From contig JADFZL010000019.1 in the NCBI GenBank assembly GCA_015232575.1, positions 62,001 through 126,000 on the forward strand: a stretch of DNA of 64,000 nucleotides. Direction: 5' to 3'. The translations under genes were made by a program, and so were the position numbers. Below the pieces are notes generated by a model. It made no database searches and was not told the DNA's origin. It saw only the letters and a list, made by a program, of their open reading frames with translations. This DNA is from Candidatus Rifleibacteriota bacterium (GTDB lineage: Bacteria; Muiribacteriota; Ozemobacteria; Ozemobacterales; Ozemobacteraceae). Shown here piece by piece: positions 34,734 to 44,503 of this stretch (position 1 is its first letter; each line of letters starts with the position of its first letter).

Positions 34734-37700
34734 TTAGAATCCGCCGAAATCGACCTGAACAACTCTTTGTCTTTTTGAATCAACGAAATAGAGCTTGCTG
34801 TTGGCATAAGTGATTCCGGTTGGTGAGTTGAATTGCCATTCACCGCTTGAAGCTCCAAAGTCTGCCCACAGATTTCCATTCTGATCAAGAACCTTGATCT
34901 TGTTTTTCAATGTATCAGCTACGAATACACGTCCTGATGAATCGCTGTCTATGCCGAGAGCTGATCCAAAGGAAAAGGAAGCAACACCTGAAGTTCCCCA
35001 TCCTGGTATGATGGTCTGATTGAACCAGTCAATTTTCTTAACAACCGAGCCGGTTGATCCAGCACCCATTGCAAGATAGAACTGTGTGCCGCTATAGAAA
35101 GATATGCCTGTCGGGCTTGATGAAATTTCACTGACACAAGTAGTAATGAGGTTCATGCTTGCGTCATATACCTTAACTTCCTGTGACGGATAATTTGTAA
35201 TGAAAATTCTGTCAGAGCCATTAGAATCAATTCCAAGAGGAGATGGCAGACCAAGAGCCAGGTAGTCAGTCTGAGACGCCGTAAGGCCTTCATTGATCTT
35301 GAAAACACCAGGTTTTGCCTGATCAAGAATAAAGAACGAAGTGTTAACCTTAGTCATATCAATGATTCCAGTTGTCCAGGTGTCAACACTTGTAAAACTG
35401 CTACCAACTGAAGAAAACGGCGGAGCAGACTTTTTAATAAGTTTATTGCCTGAGTCAACAACAAGCATATTTGTGCTGTCAAACTCAATTCCAGCTGAAG
35501 TGTTGCTTAAGCTCAAACTCTTAATTGCATCCATTTTCCACACAGCGAACAGGAAAGTCTTTGAAGCTACATTCTGGAATGAATCACGATAGTATATTTT
35601 CGCTGTATAGGTTCCAGGCTTTGTAATTGCAGTAACAAATGTTCTTGTGCTTGCTGTTGGCGGACCAACTTCAGTACCACTAATTTCCCAGCTGTAGCTT
35701 GCATCAGACAATGTTGCATCTTCGAAGTCAGTGCCAGTTGCAACGAGTGTTACAGTGGTCTGTGATGAAACAACATATACTGGCAGTCCACCCGCGCTGG
35801 TAGAATACTGACCTCCAAATGCGGTTGTTATGGTATCAAGTGTCGGAGTTGCAAGGCGGTTATACAGAACAGTTTTTGAGATCGACACAGTATCGCTTCC
35901 ACGATCATAAGCGGTAAGTCTGATTGTCCATGTTCCGGCAGCGCCCAGCGAAGCTGACGCCAGAGATGTGTAGTAATCATTTCCACTGCTGCTGGTTGTG
36001 GAAGTGGTAGCAATCTGAGTGTAGCTGATTCCATCGCGACTTGTTTCCCACTTGAATTTAAGACTATCTCCGGGAGTCAAATCTGTTGCTGTAGCGACAA
36101 ATGTGAATGCTGTTCCAGTTTCAAATCTCTGATTGTCGGAATAGTTTGTACCGAGTGCTGAAGGAACAGAGTTAATGTAAATATCAACCGTAGCACTGGT
36201 TGTATTACCGTAAGCATCTGAGCCGACAACTCTTATTGAAGTTGTTCCAAGTTCGCCACTTCCGACATTCGGCAACCAGTTGAAGTTTTTACTTCCTGCG
36301 GCAGTTGAAGAAGCAAGACCATCAACATACCAGGTAAGATTTGCACTCGGGAATTCTGCAGCAAATGCATCGCTGCTTGAAGCTACAAGTGCAATGCTTT
36401 CAACTGCGTTTGTATATGGACCAGCAGCGCCTGTAATTTGAATTTTCGGATTATCAGACACAAATATTGTTTTTGTCGTCGAACCGATGCCGCCGAAAGA
36501 ATCGCTGGCAAGTAATCTCAGCGTATGTGTTCCAACTGACCAGTTCATTGTGGTAATGGTATAAGTCAAACCCGTTCCAATAGTTGCAATTGAAGATGAA
36601 GTTGTTGAAGCAAGCCACGAATAAGCACTGCTGCTTGCAATGTTTCCTTCTTCACTGTCATTTGCACTTCCAGTGAGGGTAACATTTGCCGAACCCTTCA
36701 TGATTTTCACCCAATCTGCTGATGGAGAGGCAATAGTTACAACTGGTAAATTATTTGATGAAATTGTAAACGAAATCGCCTGTGTAGCAGAACCGGTATA
36801 TGGAGAAGCCTGGCTATCCATTACATAAAGAATAAGGTTTTGAACGCCCGCGGTAAAAGTGCTTATTGCAAGTGTACCACTTCCGAGGAAATTTGCCGGA
36901 GTAACTGAAGTTTTGAACCATCCGATACGATCAGCTGCCAGGCCTCCGTCTTCCGGATCACTGGCTGAAGCGGAAAGATTGACTGTTGAACCAAGTGCAT
37001 AGACAGGTGTACCGGTTGGGGAATAAGAATTAATCGAAGGTGAGCGGTTCCAAACGCCAATCGTAATTGCAGTCGAAACTACAGTCGAATGTGCATCTGT
37101 AACTCTCAAAGTGATTACATGTGAAGCATTTCCAGTCAAAGTTGCAACATTGCAGGTTGTTCCAAGTGCAAGAGTTGTTGCACCTTCCAGCCAGCGAACA
37201 CTTGTCGAACCAGGGCCATAAACGCCATCTTCGAAGTCGCTTGCATCAGCCGTAAGTGTTATTGTCGCTCCGGGAAGATAAACAGTGTTAGTTGCCGGTG
37301 AAGTTATTGCCATTGTTGGAGATTGATTCCAGACTCCTACGACGATTGAAGTCGAAGTAGCAAGTCCACCTGAATCAGTTACCTGGAATATAACAGTGTG
37401 AGATGCATTTCCACTTAAAGTTGCAATATTACATGTTGTTCCAAGTGCAAGAGTAGTTGCGCCTTCCAGCCAACGGACATTTGTTGAGGCGCCGCCATAG
37501 GTTCCGTCTTCAACATCTGATGCAGAAGCAATAAATGTTATTGTTGTATTTGGTGCATAAACACTGTCGGCAGCCGGTGAAGTTATTGAAATACTCGGAG
37601 TCTGATTTCCACCGATGTTAATACTGAAGGAAGCTGTCGAGGTGGCATATCCCTTACCTATGAGACCGTTATCCTGAACATAAAGCTTGATATTATGTGC

Positions 37701-39815
37701 GCCAGCAGTCCAGCCATAAGTTGTTGTAGCAACGCTTGTACCTGTTCCTATCTGTGTAGAACCATCAAACCATAGAAAATTTCCGGAAGCAAGAACATCG
37801 CCCTGAGGATCTGTTGCATCACCAACAAAAGTTATAGACTGACTTGCAGTAAAATCTGGACCGACCGGGTTGGTGGTTGCAGTAGAAATAACCGGCGGCT
37901 CATTGATGTAGACAAAGATCGTAGCAGTGCCTATTTCTCCGAGATTGTCTTCGGCATTAGCATAAACCGTATTTTTTCCAGCCGGCAGATCCTTTGTGGT
38001 GTAGGAGCTTCCGCTTATTGTACCACTTGCCCCGGGAATTGTCCAGGACAAACTCGCACTTGGAATTATACCAGTTTCGATATCGTTTGCTGAAGCCACA
38101 AATTGAATAGAAGTACTGGCAAGATATACATCATTATTGGCTGGCTGAGATATTGTTACAGTAGGTCTTTCGTTAATTCTGAAAACTCTGGTTGTCGTTG
38201 AAGATACTCCATTTGATGTTGCAGTAAACGAAACTGTATAGGTTGCAGCGGTAGTAATGCTCACCTGCACAGAAAGCAAGCCTGGAATTACCGAAGGAGT
38301 CTGATTTGCCGGAGAAATGCTCCATGCAAAAGACGCATTGGAAGTAGTAAGATTATATCTGCCTGAGCTGTCAACTGCCTGAGCGGTAAGAGTTACATTT
38401 CCTTTACTGATAAGTGCATTCTTTTCAGGATAAAGAATTGAAACGTAAGGTTGAGTATTAGTCGGAGTTGAAGATATAATAAAGGTCACGCTGTCTGAAT
38501 TATATGCTCCCTTTGGATCAGAAACCTTAACGTTGATATACACTGTACCACTGCCCGATGAGGCAGTCCAGAGTGTTGAAGAGGCATTTGGCGAAGAAAA
38601 GGTTCCAGAAGCTGTTCCAGTCTGTGTCCAGGAATATGTAAGAGGAGTATCGCCATTTGGATCACTCGCCTGTGCTGTAAGAGTGACTATTGTTCCGGGA
38701 AGAAGTGAAGACCCTGGATTTGAAGACGAATTTATAGAACTGATAGTTGGAGGCTGATTGCTTGCCGATGAAAATCCATAGCTGACAAATACCTTTGCCT
38801 TGCCAGAAAGGCCGTAGCTGTCTGACGCAATAAGAGTAATTGTTGCTGTTCCATTCCCATCCAACGGCGGAAGCCATTTCCCTGTAACATCAGTTCCATT
38901 GAATGAAAAATTACTGATTGAACCATGATCTGTTATAAGTGAAACGTTGCTCTGGCTGAGCATTGTGTCATCTGACACTTTGCCGCTGAGTGTTATAGTC
39001 TGACTGTTGTCTGATGAAGAATATTTATCTGCTGAAAGAGCAACAACAGGAGCCTGATTCATCTCTCCCGATTTTACAACAGTAATTTCTACTGTAGGCG
39101 GTGCTGCACCATTTGTTGAAGAGGCTGTAAACTGCAGAGGAACATATATCTGATTGTAACCGGTAGGAGATATAGATATTGTTGCACTTGGAATTTCGTC
39201 CGGGATCATAGGCGATTCGAAAAGGCCCTGACCGGCATCAACAGTAGAGAAAAGGCCTGGTATGCCCCACAGGGATATTTTTTCGGTATTTACCGGAGAA
39301 GCACCGGAAGGATCTTTTATCGCAACTCGTGCTTTTGCATTTGATTTGGAAAAATCCATTCTGGCATCTGGTCTGTCAGTTGGTGGAACTTTGGCTTCAT
39401 GATTGCTATCATTCACATATACATCAACTGAACGTTGAAGCTTTTTTCTCGAATAACTATCCGTCCAGACAGCTATCACTTTGTATGGATAATTTGAATA
39501 CGGAACAACCATCGAAAACTTTCCGCCACTGGTTCTGGTAGAAATAGAGGGATTATTTTCGAGGTAAACTGTCGCTTCCCCCGTGATAACTCCAGCCAAT
39601 AATGAGGCTTGAGGACCATCAGCAGAAATTTCGCCTGAAGCGGCAAAATCTCTGATAGAGGGATAAGTGTTATATAGGGTGCCTGAAATAATTCCTTCAC
39701 TTACAGGATCATCTCCGGAGTGGCTCCCACCCCCACCACAGCCTGTGAAAAACCACAAGCCAAGCAGTGAATGAAAAAGACATAGAATTAAAATTATACG
39801 AGGATTGCGCAGCAT
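34734..39815 (-). CDS. Giant Ig-like-repeat lipoprotein with C-terminal NHL-type propeller
   Basis: 1693 residues. Signal peptide with lipobox WFFTGC; Cys at about residue 26 would be lipidated and is followed by GGGG. After a carboxypeptidase-regulatory-like N-terminal part (residues about 45-240) come roughly eleven Ig/PKD-like modules of 85-100 residues with recurring xSPA-DxVYAPxxTITFIASASD and WxxGAHNIxLYVxD motifs. Two neighbouring modules share WLEGATTLALGTTCN exactly. Residues about 1430-1693 form an NHL-like beta-propeller (LGIDSNGSDRIFITNYPSQE, LGIDSDSSGRVFVADTLKNK). GGGGG precedes the ATG. Likely anchored to the outer membrane and extending outward, for adhesion or binding; that role is inferred from architecture. 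It lies alone between two terminators. Confidence 0.85.
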   Translation of the reverse strand: MLRNPRIILILCLFHSLLGLWFFTGCGGGGSHSGDDPVSEGIISGTLYNTYPSIRDFAASGEISADGPQASLLAGVITGEATVYLENNPSISTRTSGGKFSMVVPYSNYPYKVIAVWTDSYSRKKLQRSVDVYVNDSNHEAKVPPTDRPDARMDFSKSNAKARVAIKDPSGASPVNTEKISLWGIPGLFSTVDAGQGLFESPMIPDEIPSATISISPTGYNQIYVPLQFTASSTNGAAPPTVEITVVKSGEMNQAPVVALSADKYSSSDNSQTITLSGKVSDDTMLSQSNVSLITDHGSISNFSFNGTDVTGKWLPPLDGNGTATITLIASDSYGLSGKAKVFVSYGFSSASNQPPTISSINSSSNPGSSLLPGTIVTLTAQASDPNGDTPLTYSWTQTGTASGTFSSPNASSTLWTASSGSGTVYINVKVSDPKGAYNSDSVTFIISSTPTNTQPYVSILYPEKNALISKGNVTLTAQAVDSSGRYNLTTSNASFAWSISPANQTPSVIPGLLSVQVSITTAATYTVSFTATSNGVSSTTTRVFRINERPTVTISQPANNDVYLASTSIQFVASANDIETGIIPSASLSWTIPGASGTISGSSYTTKDLPAGKNTVYANAEDNLGEIGTATIFVYINEPPVISTATTNPVGPDFTASQSITFVGDATDPQGDVLASGNFLWFDGSTQIGTGTSVATTTYGWTAGAHNIKLYVQDNGLIGKGYATSTASFSINIGGNQTPSISITSPAADSVYAPNTTITFIASASDVEDGTYGGASTNVRWLEGATTLALGTTCNIATLSGNASHTVIFQVTDSGGLATSTSIVVGVWNQSPTMAITSPATNTVYLPGATITLTADASDFEDGVYGPGSTSVRWLEGATTLALGTTCNVATLTGNASHVITLRVTDAHSTVVSTAITIGVWNRSPSINSYSPTGTPVYALGSTVNLSASASDPEDGGLAADRIGWFKTSVTPANFLGSGTLAISTFTAGVQNLILYVMDSQASPYTGSATQAISFTISSNNLPVVTIASPSADWVKIMKGSANVTLTGSANDSEEGNIASSSAYSWLASTTSSSIATIGTGLTYTITTMNWSVGTHTLRLLASDSFGGIGSTTKTIFVSDNPKIQITGAAGPYTNAVESIALVASSSDAFAAEFPSANLTWYVDGLASSTAAGSKNFNWLPNVGSGELGTTSIRVVGSDAYGNTTSATVDIYINSVPSALGTNYSDNQRFETGTAFTFVATATDLTPGDSLKFKWETSRDGISYTQIATTSTTSSSGNDYYTSLASASLGAAGTWTIRLTAYDRGSDTVSISKTVLYNRLATPTLDTITTAFGGQYSTSAGGLPVYVVSSQTTVTLVATGTDFEDATLSDASYSWEISGTEVGPPTASTRTFVTAITKPGTYTAKIYYRDSFQNVASKTFLFAVWKMDAIKSLSLSNTSAGIEFDSTNMLVVDSGNKLIKKSAPPFSSVGSSFTSVDTWTTGIIDMTKVNTSFFILDQAKPGVFKINEGLTASQTDYLALGLPSPLGIDSNGSDRIFITNYPSQEVKVYDASMNLITTCVSEISSSPTGISFYSGTQFYLAMGAGSTGSVVKKIDWFNQTIIPGWGTSGVASFSFGSALGIDSDSSGRVFVADTLKNKIKVLDQNGNLWADFGASSGEWQFNSPTGITYANSKLYFVDSKRQRVVQVDFGGF
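37040..37600. repeat. Near-identical internal module duplication in the Ig-repeat gene
   Basis: Two adjacent modules about 270 bases long share long identical stretches, for example GTTCCAAGTGCAAGAGT at 37161-37177 and 37441-37457. This suggests recent tandem duplication by recombination within the lipoprotein gene. Confidence 0.7.
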
Positions 39816-39834
39816 AGTACCCCCTGAAAAAAAA

Positions 39835-39874
39835 ATTTCGGCTTCAACAGTTATCGGTAAATTGAAGCCGAAAT
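39835..39874 (-). terminator. Rho-independent terminator of the methyltransferase operon
   Basis: ATTTCGGCTTCAA (39835-39847) and its complement (39862-39874), 14-nt loop, followed on the minus strand by seven T. It lies 23 nt beyond the stop at 39897 and just upstream of the lipoprotein gene. Confidence 0.8.
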
Positions 39875-39896
39875 ATTAAAAGTATTAGTTTGCTTA

Positions 39897-40685
39897 TCAG
39901 ATTGAGTGAACTATGGAAGCAATTATTTCCCGCCTGTTTGTCAAAGAATGAAGAATTACAGAGAAAAGCATACCTGAAACAAAACTTTCCATAATACATT
40001 TTTCACCATTATAAATTTTTTCAATAATTCTTCCGGCAAACTCAATATCTTCGATTTCGACTTTGTGAGAGCCCCTCTTAATAGCATTTGCCGAGGCAAA
40101 CCACCTGAAGAAACTTATACTTAGAATTAATTCAGACAATCTCTTGAAAAAACCTGTTTTGACAAAATCCTGCTTCTCGGAAAAAATTCTCAGAAAAAGC
40201 CTTGAAACCTCTTTACAGAAATCATCTTTCATGCCATCCCAGGATACTGCTGGAATTTTTTCTAGTTCAACTTCAAAATTCATCATGCCTGAAAAAAATG
40301 TTCCTTTTCCCTGAATCAGCTTGAAAATGCTGCTCAATATTCCTGTTAATCCATTTTTGGAACCGGAAGAGTGATTATCAAGAGCCGCAAGAAATACGCA
40401 TTTCACAAGCATTGCCTTGAAAGCCTCAGTGTCTGGGAGTTCTGAAGACAGAGCCGATTCTGCTATTAAATTCTCATTCTTTAATTGATCAGTATCAGTG
40501 CCCATTCTTAAGGATGTATACTTAAACAGATATTGCCACGCTTTCCAGATGGCAATTCTAACATCATCTTCGCTTTCAAAAAGTTTTGCAAACACAGATA
40601 TTATGCTTTGATATTCATCCAGAGAAATTTTTACATTTTCAACCAGGACTACTGAGGCCCTGTCTGCATTTTCGTTATTATTCAC
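39897..40685 (-). CDS. Hypothetical protein coupled to a methyltransferase
   Basis: 262 residues from the GTG at 40685. That GTG overlaps the methyltransferase stop (GTGA) and has AAGGAG seven bases upstream; the longer frame to an ATG at 40718 is less likely. The sequence is helical, with blocks such as EYQSIISVFAKLFESEDDVR, AIWKAWQYLFKYTSL and IIEKIYNGEKCIMESFVSGM. I do not recognise a family. No signal peptide, so probably cytoplasmic. The 4-nt overlap indicates translational coupling with the methyltransferase, hinting at a joint function, perhaps as its substrate or partner. Confidence 0.65.
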   Translation of the reverse strand: MNNNENADRASVVLVENVKISLDEYQSIISVFAKLFESEDDVRIAIWKAWQYLFKYTSLRMGTDTDQLKNENLIAESALSSELPDTEAFKAMLVKCVFLAALDNHSSGSKNGLTGILSSIFKLIQGKGTFFSGMMNFEVELEKIPAVSWDGMKDDFCKEVSRLFLRIFSEKQDFVKTGFFKRLSELILSISFFRWFASANAIKRGSHKVEIEDIEFAGRIIEKIYNGEKCIMESFVSGMLFSVILHSLTNRREIIASIVHSI

Positions 40686-41296
40686 AATATGCTCCTTTTC
40701 AGCACATACCCAAGCCATGTTTCAGCGGTATTCAAAACAGACTGGTTTTCAAAACTGCTTAGAATTATCAAACCGCTTCTGAGAAATATTTCATTCAACA
40801 TGTATTCATTCCAGAGAAAAAAAGTTCTACCATCAGCAGAAATTCTTGTGCCATCGCCCTTTTTAAGGGAAAGTAGTATCAGAGTGTTTTTGCCGGCAGC
40901 GTTCAGAATATTTTTCAGGGCAGCTTCAAAATCTTCGTGTGGAACATGGACCATTGCACCAATCAACAGAATCGCATCTGCTTTGAATACAGAAAAATCG
41001 TAGGAAAAAAAATCGCCCTTTACTACACGAGATCCGCTGTTTTCTGCAGCAAGTTCGGCAAGTTCTACAGAACGCTCAAATCCAATGGTATCGAATCCTT
41101 TGTTTTTAAGCCACAGTAAATCTCTTCCTGAACCACATCCAACATCAAGAATCAATGCCGGAGGCGAAATGTGCTTCAACAGTGGATCAAGAAACACTGA
41201 AGGATCAGCATTAAAAGAATTCTGATGGTATCTCAGAAAATTTTCTGAATAAAAATCGCAATTAACATCTTTTTTTCTCATTCGGGAAATATACAT
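40682..41296 (-). CDS. Class I SAM-dependent methyltransferase
   Basis: 204 residues. Motif I is ALILDVGCGSGRDLLWL, followed by an acidic residue at the end of strand 2 (IGFERSVELAELA), then VVKGDFFSYDF and DAILLIGAMVHVPHEDFEAA. This is a complete Rossmann-like SAM-binding fold. The substrate is unknown; the closest general type is the small stand-alone Methyltransf_11/25 group. Translation start may be the ATG at 41296 or 41281; neither has a strong ribosome site. First gene of a two-gene operon, divergent from xerC. Confidence 0.85.
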   Translation of the reverse strand: MYISRMRKKDVNCDFYSENFLRYHQNSFNADPSVFLDPLLKHISPPALILDVGCGSGRDLLWLKNKGFDTIGFERSVELAELAAENSGSRVVKGDFFSYDFSVFKADAILLIGAMVHVPHEDFEAALKNILNAAGKNTLILLSLKKGDGTRISADGRTFFLWNEYMLNEIFLRSGLIILSSFENQSVLNTAETWLGYVLKRSIL

Positions 41297-41351
41297 AATT
41301 ATTCAGCATTTTGTAAATAGTTGTAGATTCATTAACAATATTTATTAAGTA

Positions 41352-41381
41352 TTGCACTTGAATGAAAAACGGCTTTATGTT
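41352..41381 (+). promoter_or_regulatory. Possible promoter of the xerC-hslUV-flagellar operon
   Basis: TTGCAC (41352-41357), 18-nt spacer, TATGTT (41376-41381), 15 nt before the xerC ATG. The match to consensus is only partial, and the transcript would be almost leaderless. Confidence 0.3.
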
Positions 41382-41395
41382 ATTTTAACGCACTC

Positions 41396-42310
41396 ATGAA
41401 AGAACTTATTGACAAATATCTGCAATACTGCGAAATGGAAAAAGGGTACTCTGAAAACACGATCAGAGCATACAGAAATGATTTTACCTCATTTCTGGAA
41501 TGGCTTGATTCTGTGCATCCAGGAAGTTCAGCTAACGAAGTTGAACAGATGCGCCCGGCAGAACTCAGAGTATATTTTCTGCGGAAACAGAAAAACGGCG
41601 CATGTGCAAAGTCATCAAGAAGAACACGATCAGCACTCAGAAGCCTTTTTAATTTTGCAATAAAGCGCCGCCTGGCGTCAAAGAATCCTTTTGCACTTCT
41701 TGATTCACCAAAGGTACCTCACAGTCTTCCAAAAATTATTCCAATGGCTGAAATTGAACTTCTTCTATCCGCTCCTCCGTCTGATATATCAGGTTTAAGA
41801 GACAAAGCCATTTTTGAGGTATTGTATGGGAGTGGTTTGCGTGTTTCTGAACTCGCTTCGCTCAATATTGAAAGTGTCTGTCTGATTGATCAGATGGTCA
41901 GAGTAACCGGAAAAGGCAACAAGGAAAGAATTGTTCCACTGACTCCGCCGTCAGTAACGGCCTTGAAAGAATATCTTGATTCAAGACAAAAAGTTCTTGT
42001 CAAGATAGAAACAAACAATGGGAATGAAGAAGGTTGCCCGCTCTTTCTGAACAAAATTGGACAAAGGTTGAGTACAAGAGGAATCGCTAGAATAATTGAC
42101 AAATACATATCCAAAACAGCGATAATGCACGGCATTTCACCACATGCTTTCAGGCATTCATTTGCAACTCATCTTCTGAATGGCGGAGCAGATCTGAGAG
42201 CTGTTCAGGAAATGCTTGGACATGCAAGCCTGACAACCAGTACCATTTATACGCACGTGAGTAAGGACTTTCTCAGGAAATCCTATCAGAAATCGCATCC
42301 AAGGGCATAA
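41396..42310 (+). CDS. xerC: Tyrosine recombinase XerC/CodV
   Basis: 304 residues, the Xer length. The N-terminal SAM-like DNA-binding domain has YLQYCEMEKGYSENTIRAYR. The catalytic set is visible: Arg in YGSGLRVSELASL, Lys in VTGKGNKERIVPL, HxxR in SPHAFRHSFATHLL, His in LGHASLTTS, and nucleophile Tyr in STIYTHVS. Xer recombinases resolve chromosome dimers at dif. Placement directly before hslV-hslU and the flgB operon matches codV-clpQ-clpY of Bacillus, so it is a housekeeping recombinase and not a phage integrase. Its last codons run into the 80-bp tandem repeat. Confidence 0.93.
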   Translation: MKELIDKYLQYCEMEKGYSENTIRAYRNDFTSFLEWLDSVHPGSSANEVEQMRPAELRVYFLRKQKNGACAKSSRRTRSALRSLFNFAIKRRLASKNPFALLDSPKVPHSLPKIIPMAEIELLLSAPPSDISGLRDKAIFEVLYGSGLRVSELASLNIESVCLIDQMVRVTGKGNKERIVPLTPPSVTALKEYLDSRQKVLVKIETNNGNEEGCPLFLNKIGQRLSTRGIARIIDKYISKTAIMHGISPHAFRHSFATHLLNGGADLRAVQEMLGHASLTTSTIYTHVSKDFLRKSYQKSHPRA

Positions 42311-42508
42311 AGAGAAAAGATTTTTTTAACCACGGAATTGCACGGAAGAGCACGGAAAAAAGAGGGAAAGAAATTATTTCCGAGAGCGTAAAGAGAAAAG
42401 ATTTTTTTACCACGGAATTGCACGGAAGAGCACGGAAAAAAGAGGGAAAAAAATTATTTCCGAGAGCGTAAAGAGAAAAGATTTTTTTACCACGGAATTG
42501 CACGGAAT
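42308..42508. repeat. 80-bp tandem repeat, about 2.5 copies, CACGGAA family
   Basis: The marker CACGGAATTGCACGGAAGAG recurs at 42331 and 42411, and in part at 42491: period 80. Each unit also contains AAAGAGGGAAA, AAATTATTTCCGAGAGCGTA and AAGAGAAAAGATTTTTTT. It fills nearly all of the xerC-hslV gap. Smaller members of the family occur at 28507-28661. Confidence 0.9.
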
Positions 42509-42541
42509 ACAGTTGGCTGAAATATGATTCGGGGGGAATGA

Positions 42542-43072
42542 ATGGAAATTCTTGGAACGACAATTATTGCGGTATTGAAAAATGGTCGTCTTGCAATGGC
42601 GGGTGACGGGCAGGTGACGCTCGGGAATCAGGTTCTTAAGTCAAAGGCAAAAAAAGTTCGGCGCATTTATAACAACACAGTCCTCGGCGGATTTGCCGGT
42701 CATACTGCCGATGCACTTACCCTTTTTGAACGCTTTGAAGCAAGACTTTCAAATGCTTCAGGTAATCTTAAACGTGCAGCGGTTGATCTTACAAAAGAAT
42801 GGCGCACCGACAGAGCACTTCGCAGACTCGAAGCAATGATGCTTGTCGGAGATACGACAGAAATACTTATAGTTTCCGGACAGGGAGATGTAATTGATCC
42901 GGATGAACCAATTGCAGCAATTGGTTCAGGAGCACCTATGGCTATTTCTGCAGCCAAAGCTCTCTGGAAATATTCAAATATGTCTGCTGAAGAAATTGCG
43001 AAAGCTTCTATTGAAATAGCGTCAGAAATATGCATCTACACCAACCAGACAATAACCCTGGAGGTATTATGA
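42542..43072 (+). CDS. hslV: ATP-dependent protease peptidase subunit HslV/ClpQ
   Basis: 176 residues. N-terminal threonine hydrolase of the proteasome beta-subunit type: a short propeptide MEILG is expected to be removed to expose Thr6 (TTIIAVLKNGRLAMAGDGQV). The GFAGHTADALTLFERFE segment and the closing ICIYTNQTITLEVL match HslV. It forms two stacked hexamers that degrade proteins unfolded by HslU. The stop overlaps the hslU start (ATGA). Confidence 0.96.
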   Translation: MEILGTTIIAVLKNGRLAMAGDGQVTLGNQVLKSKAKKVRRIYNNTVLGGFAGHTADALTLFERFEARLSNASGNLKRAAVDLTKEWRTDRALRRLEAMMLVGDTTEILIVSGQGDVIDPDEPIAAIGSGAPMAISAAKALWKYSNMSAEEIAKASIEIASEICIYTNQTITLEVL

Positions 43073-44463
43073 AAGAAATGACACCATCCGAAACCGTTGC
43101 TGAACTTGACAAGTTCATCATCGGACAGAGCAGGGCAAAACGTGCCGTTGCAGTGGCACTGAGAAATCGTTTCAGAAGAAGACAGCTCGAAGACTCTTTA
43201 AGGGAAGATATAAAACCACGCAACATTCTCATGATTGGACCTACCGGTGTTGGAAAGACAGAAATCGCACGAAGACTTGCACAGATTTCAAATGCTCCAT
43301 TCATAAAAATTGAAGCAACAAAATTTACCGAAGTTGGATATGTCGGAAGAGATGTGGATTCGATGATCCGTGATCTTGTTGAAGTATCAATAAGACTTGT
43401 CAAAAATCAGAAAATGGCTTCTGTTACTCCAAAAGCCAGAGAAAGAGCACTTGAAAGAATTCTTGACATAATCATTCCAGGCACATCTGAAAAACATCCC
43501 TTAAGCGGTTTCGAAAAACCCTCAGACTTTTCTGAAGATTTGCCGATAGATCGTGTAGGGCATGATTCGATGACAGGCACGCGTGAAAAATTTATGAACA
43601 AACTCAAAGCTGGAGAGCTTGACGAAAAAACAATAGAAATTGATGTAACAGAAAATGTTACACCAGTTGTTGAAGTTATTTCTCAAAGCGGAGTTGAGGA
43701 AATGGGTTTTAACATGCAGGGTCTGCAGAATATGCTTGGAAACATGTTCCCCGGAAAACACCGCCGGAGAAAAGTAAAAATCAGTGAAGCAAGAGATATT
43801 CTCTTCACCGAAGAAATTGCCCATCTTCTGGACAACGAAGAAATTCAGCGTGAAGGTGTTAAACTGGCTGAAGAAAGCGGTATGGTCTTCCTTGACGAAA
43901 TTGATAAAATTGCGTCTTCATACGTTGCAAAAAGCGGCCCGGATGTATCACGCGAGGGTGTTCAGCGTGATCTGCTGCCACTTGTAGAGGGAACGACCAT
44001 AATGAGCAAATATGGGGCGGTCAGAACTGATCACGTTCTGTTCGTAGCCGCAGGTGCATTCAATGTGAGCAAGCCGTCAGATCTTATACCTGAGCTTCAG
44101 GGAAGATTTCCTGTAAGAGTCGAACTCGAAAAACTCTCAGTTGATGACTTCAAAAAGATATTAACAGAGCCTCAGAATGCCTTATTGAAACAGTATGCAG
44201 CACTTCTCAAAACAGACGGCGTAGCTTTGAATTTCAAGGATTCTGCAATAAAACGTGTGGCAGAAATTTCCCATGAATTGAATACAATTCAGGAGAACAT
44301 TGGTGCAAGGCGACTTCACACTGTACTTGAAAAACTTCTTGAAGAAATAAGCTTTCTGGCACCCAACTCTGCACAGGGTGACTATGATATTGATGACGTA
44401 AAGGTAGACTCTATACTATCTTCAATGCTTAAAGATCACGATTTATCAAGATATATTCTGTAG
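43069..44463 (+). CDS. hslU: HslUV unfoldase subunit HslU/ClpY
   Basis: 464 residues from the ATG at 43069, preceded by GGAGG and overlapping the hslV stop by 4 bases; the upstream ATG at 43030 lies inside hslV and is not used. It begins MTPSETVAELDKFIIGQSRA. Walker A is IGPTGVGKTEIAR, Walker B GMVFLDEIDKIA, and the I domain carries an insertion with VEEMGFNMQGLQNMLGNMFP. The C-terminus ends LSRYIL, the conserved tail that docks into HslV. A hexameric AAA+ unfoldase in the cytoplasm. Confidence 0.96.
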   Translation: MKEMTPSETVAELDKFIIGQSRAKRAVAVALRNRFRRRQLEDSLREDIKPRNILMIGPTGVGKTEIARRLAQISNAPFIKIEATKFTEVGYVGRDVDSMIRDLVEVSIRLVKNQKMASVTPKARERALERILDIIIPGTSEKHPLSGFEKPSDFSEDLPIDRVGHDSMTGTREKFMNKLKAGELDEKTIEIDVTENVTPVVEVISQSGVEEMGFNMQGLQNMLGNMFPGKHRRRKVKISEARDILFTEEIAHLLDNEEIQREGVKLAEESGMVFLDEIDKIASSYVAKSGPDVSREGVQRDLLPLVEGTTIMSKYGAVRTDHVLFVAAGAFNVSKPSDLIPELQGRFPVRVELEKLSVDDFKKILTEPQNALLKQYAALLKTDGVALNFKDSAIKRVAEISHELNTIQENIGARRLHTVLEKLLEEISFLAPNSAQGDYDIDDVKVDSILSSMLKDHDLSRYIL

Positions 44464-44503
44464 GATTACCAGATCACATAAAAAGGTTTGGACAAAACGA
44501 AAA

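Noticed and set aside
41396..42310. Phage or integron integrase
   Set aside because: Length, motifs and placement before hslVU-flgB match chromosomal XerC/CodV; no att site, tRNA or phage genes nearby.
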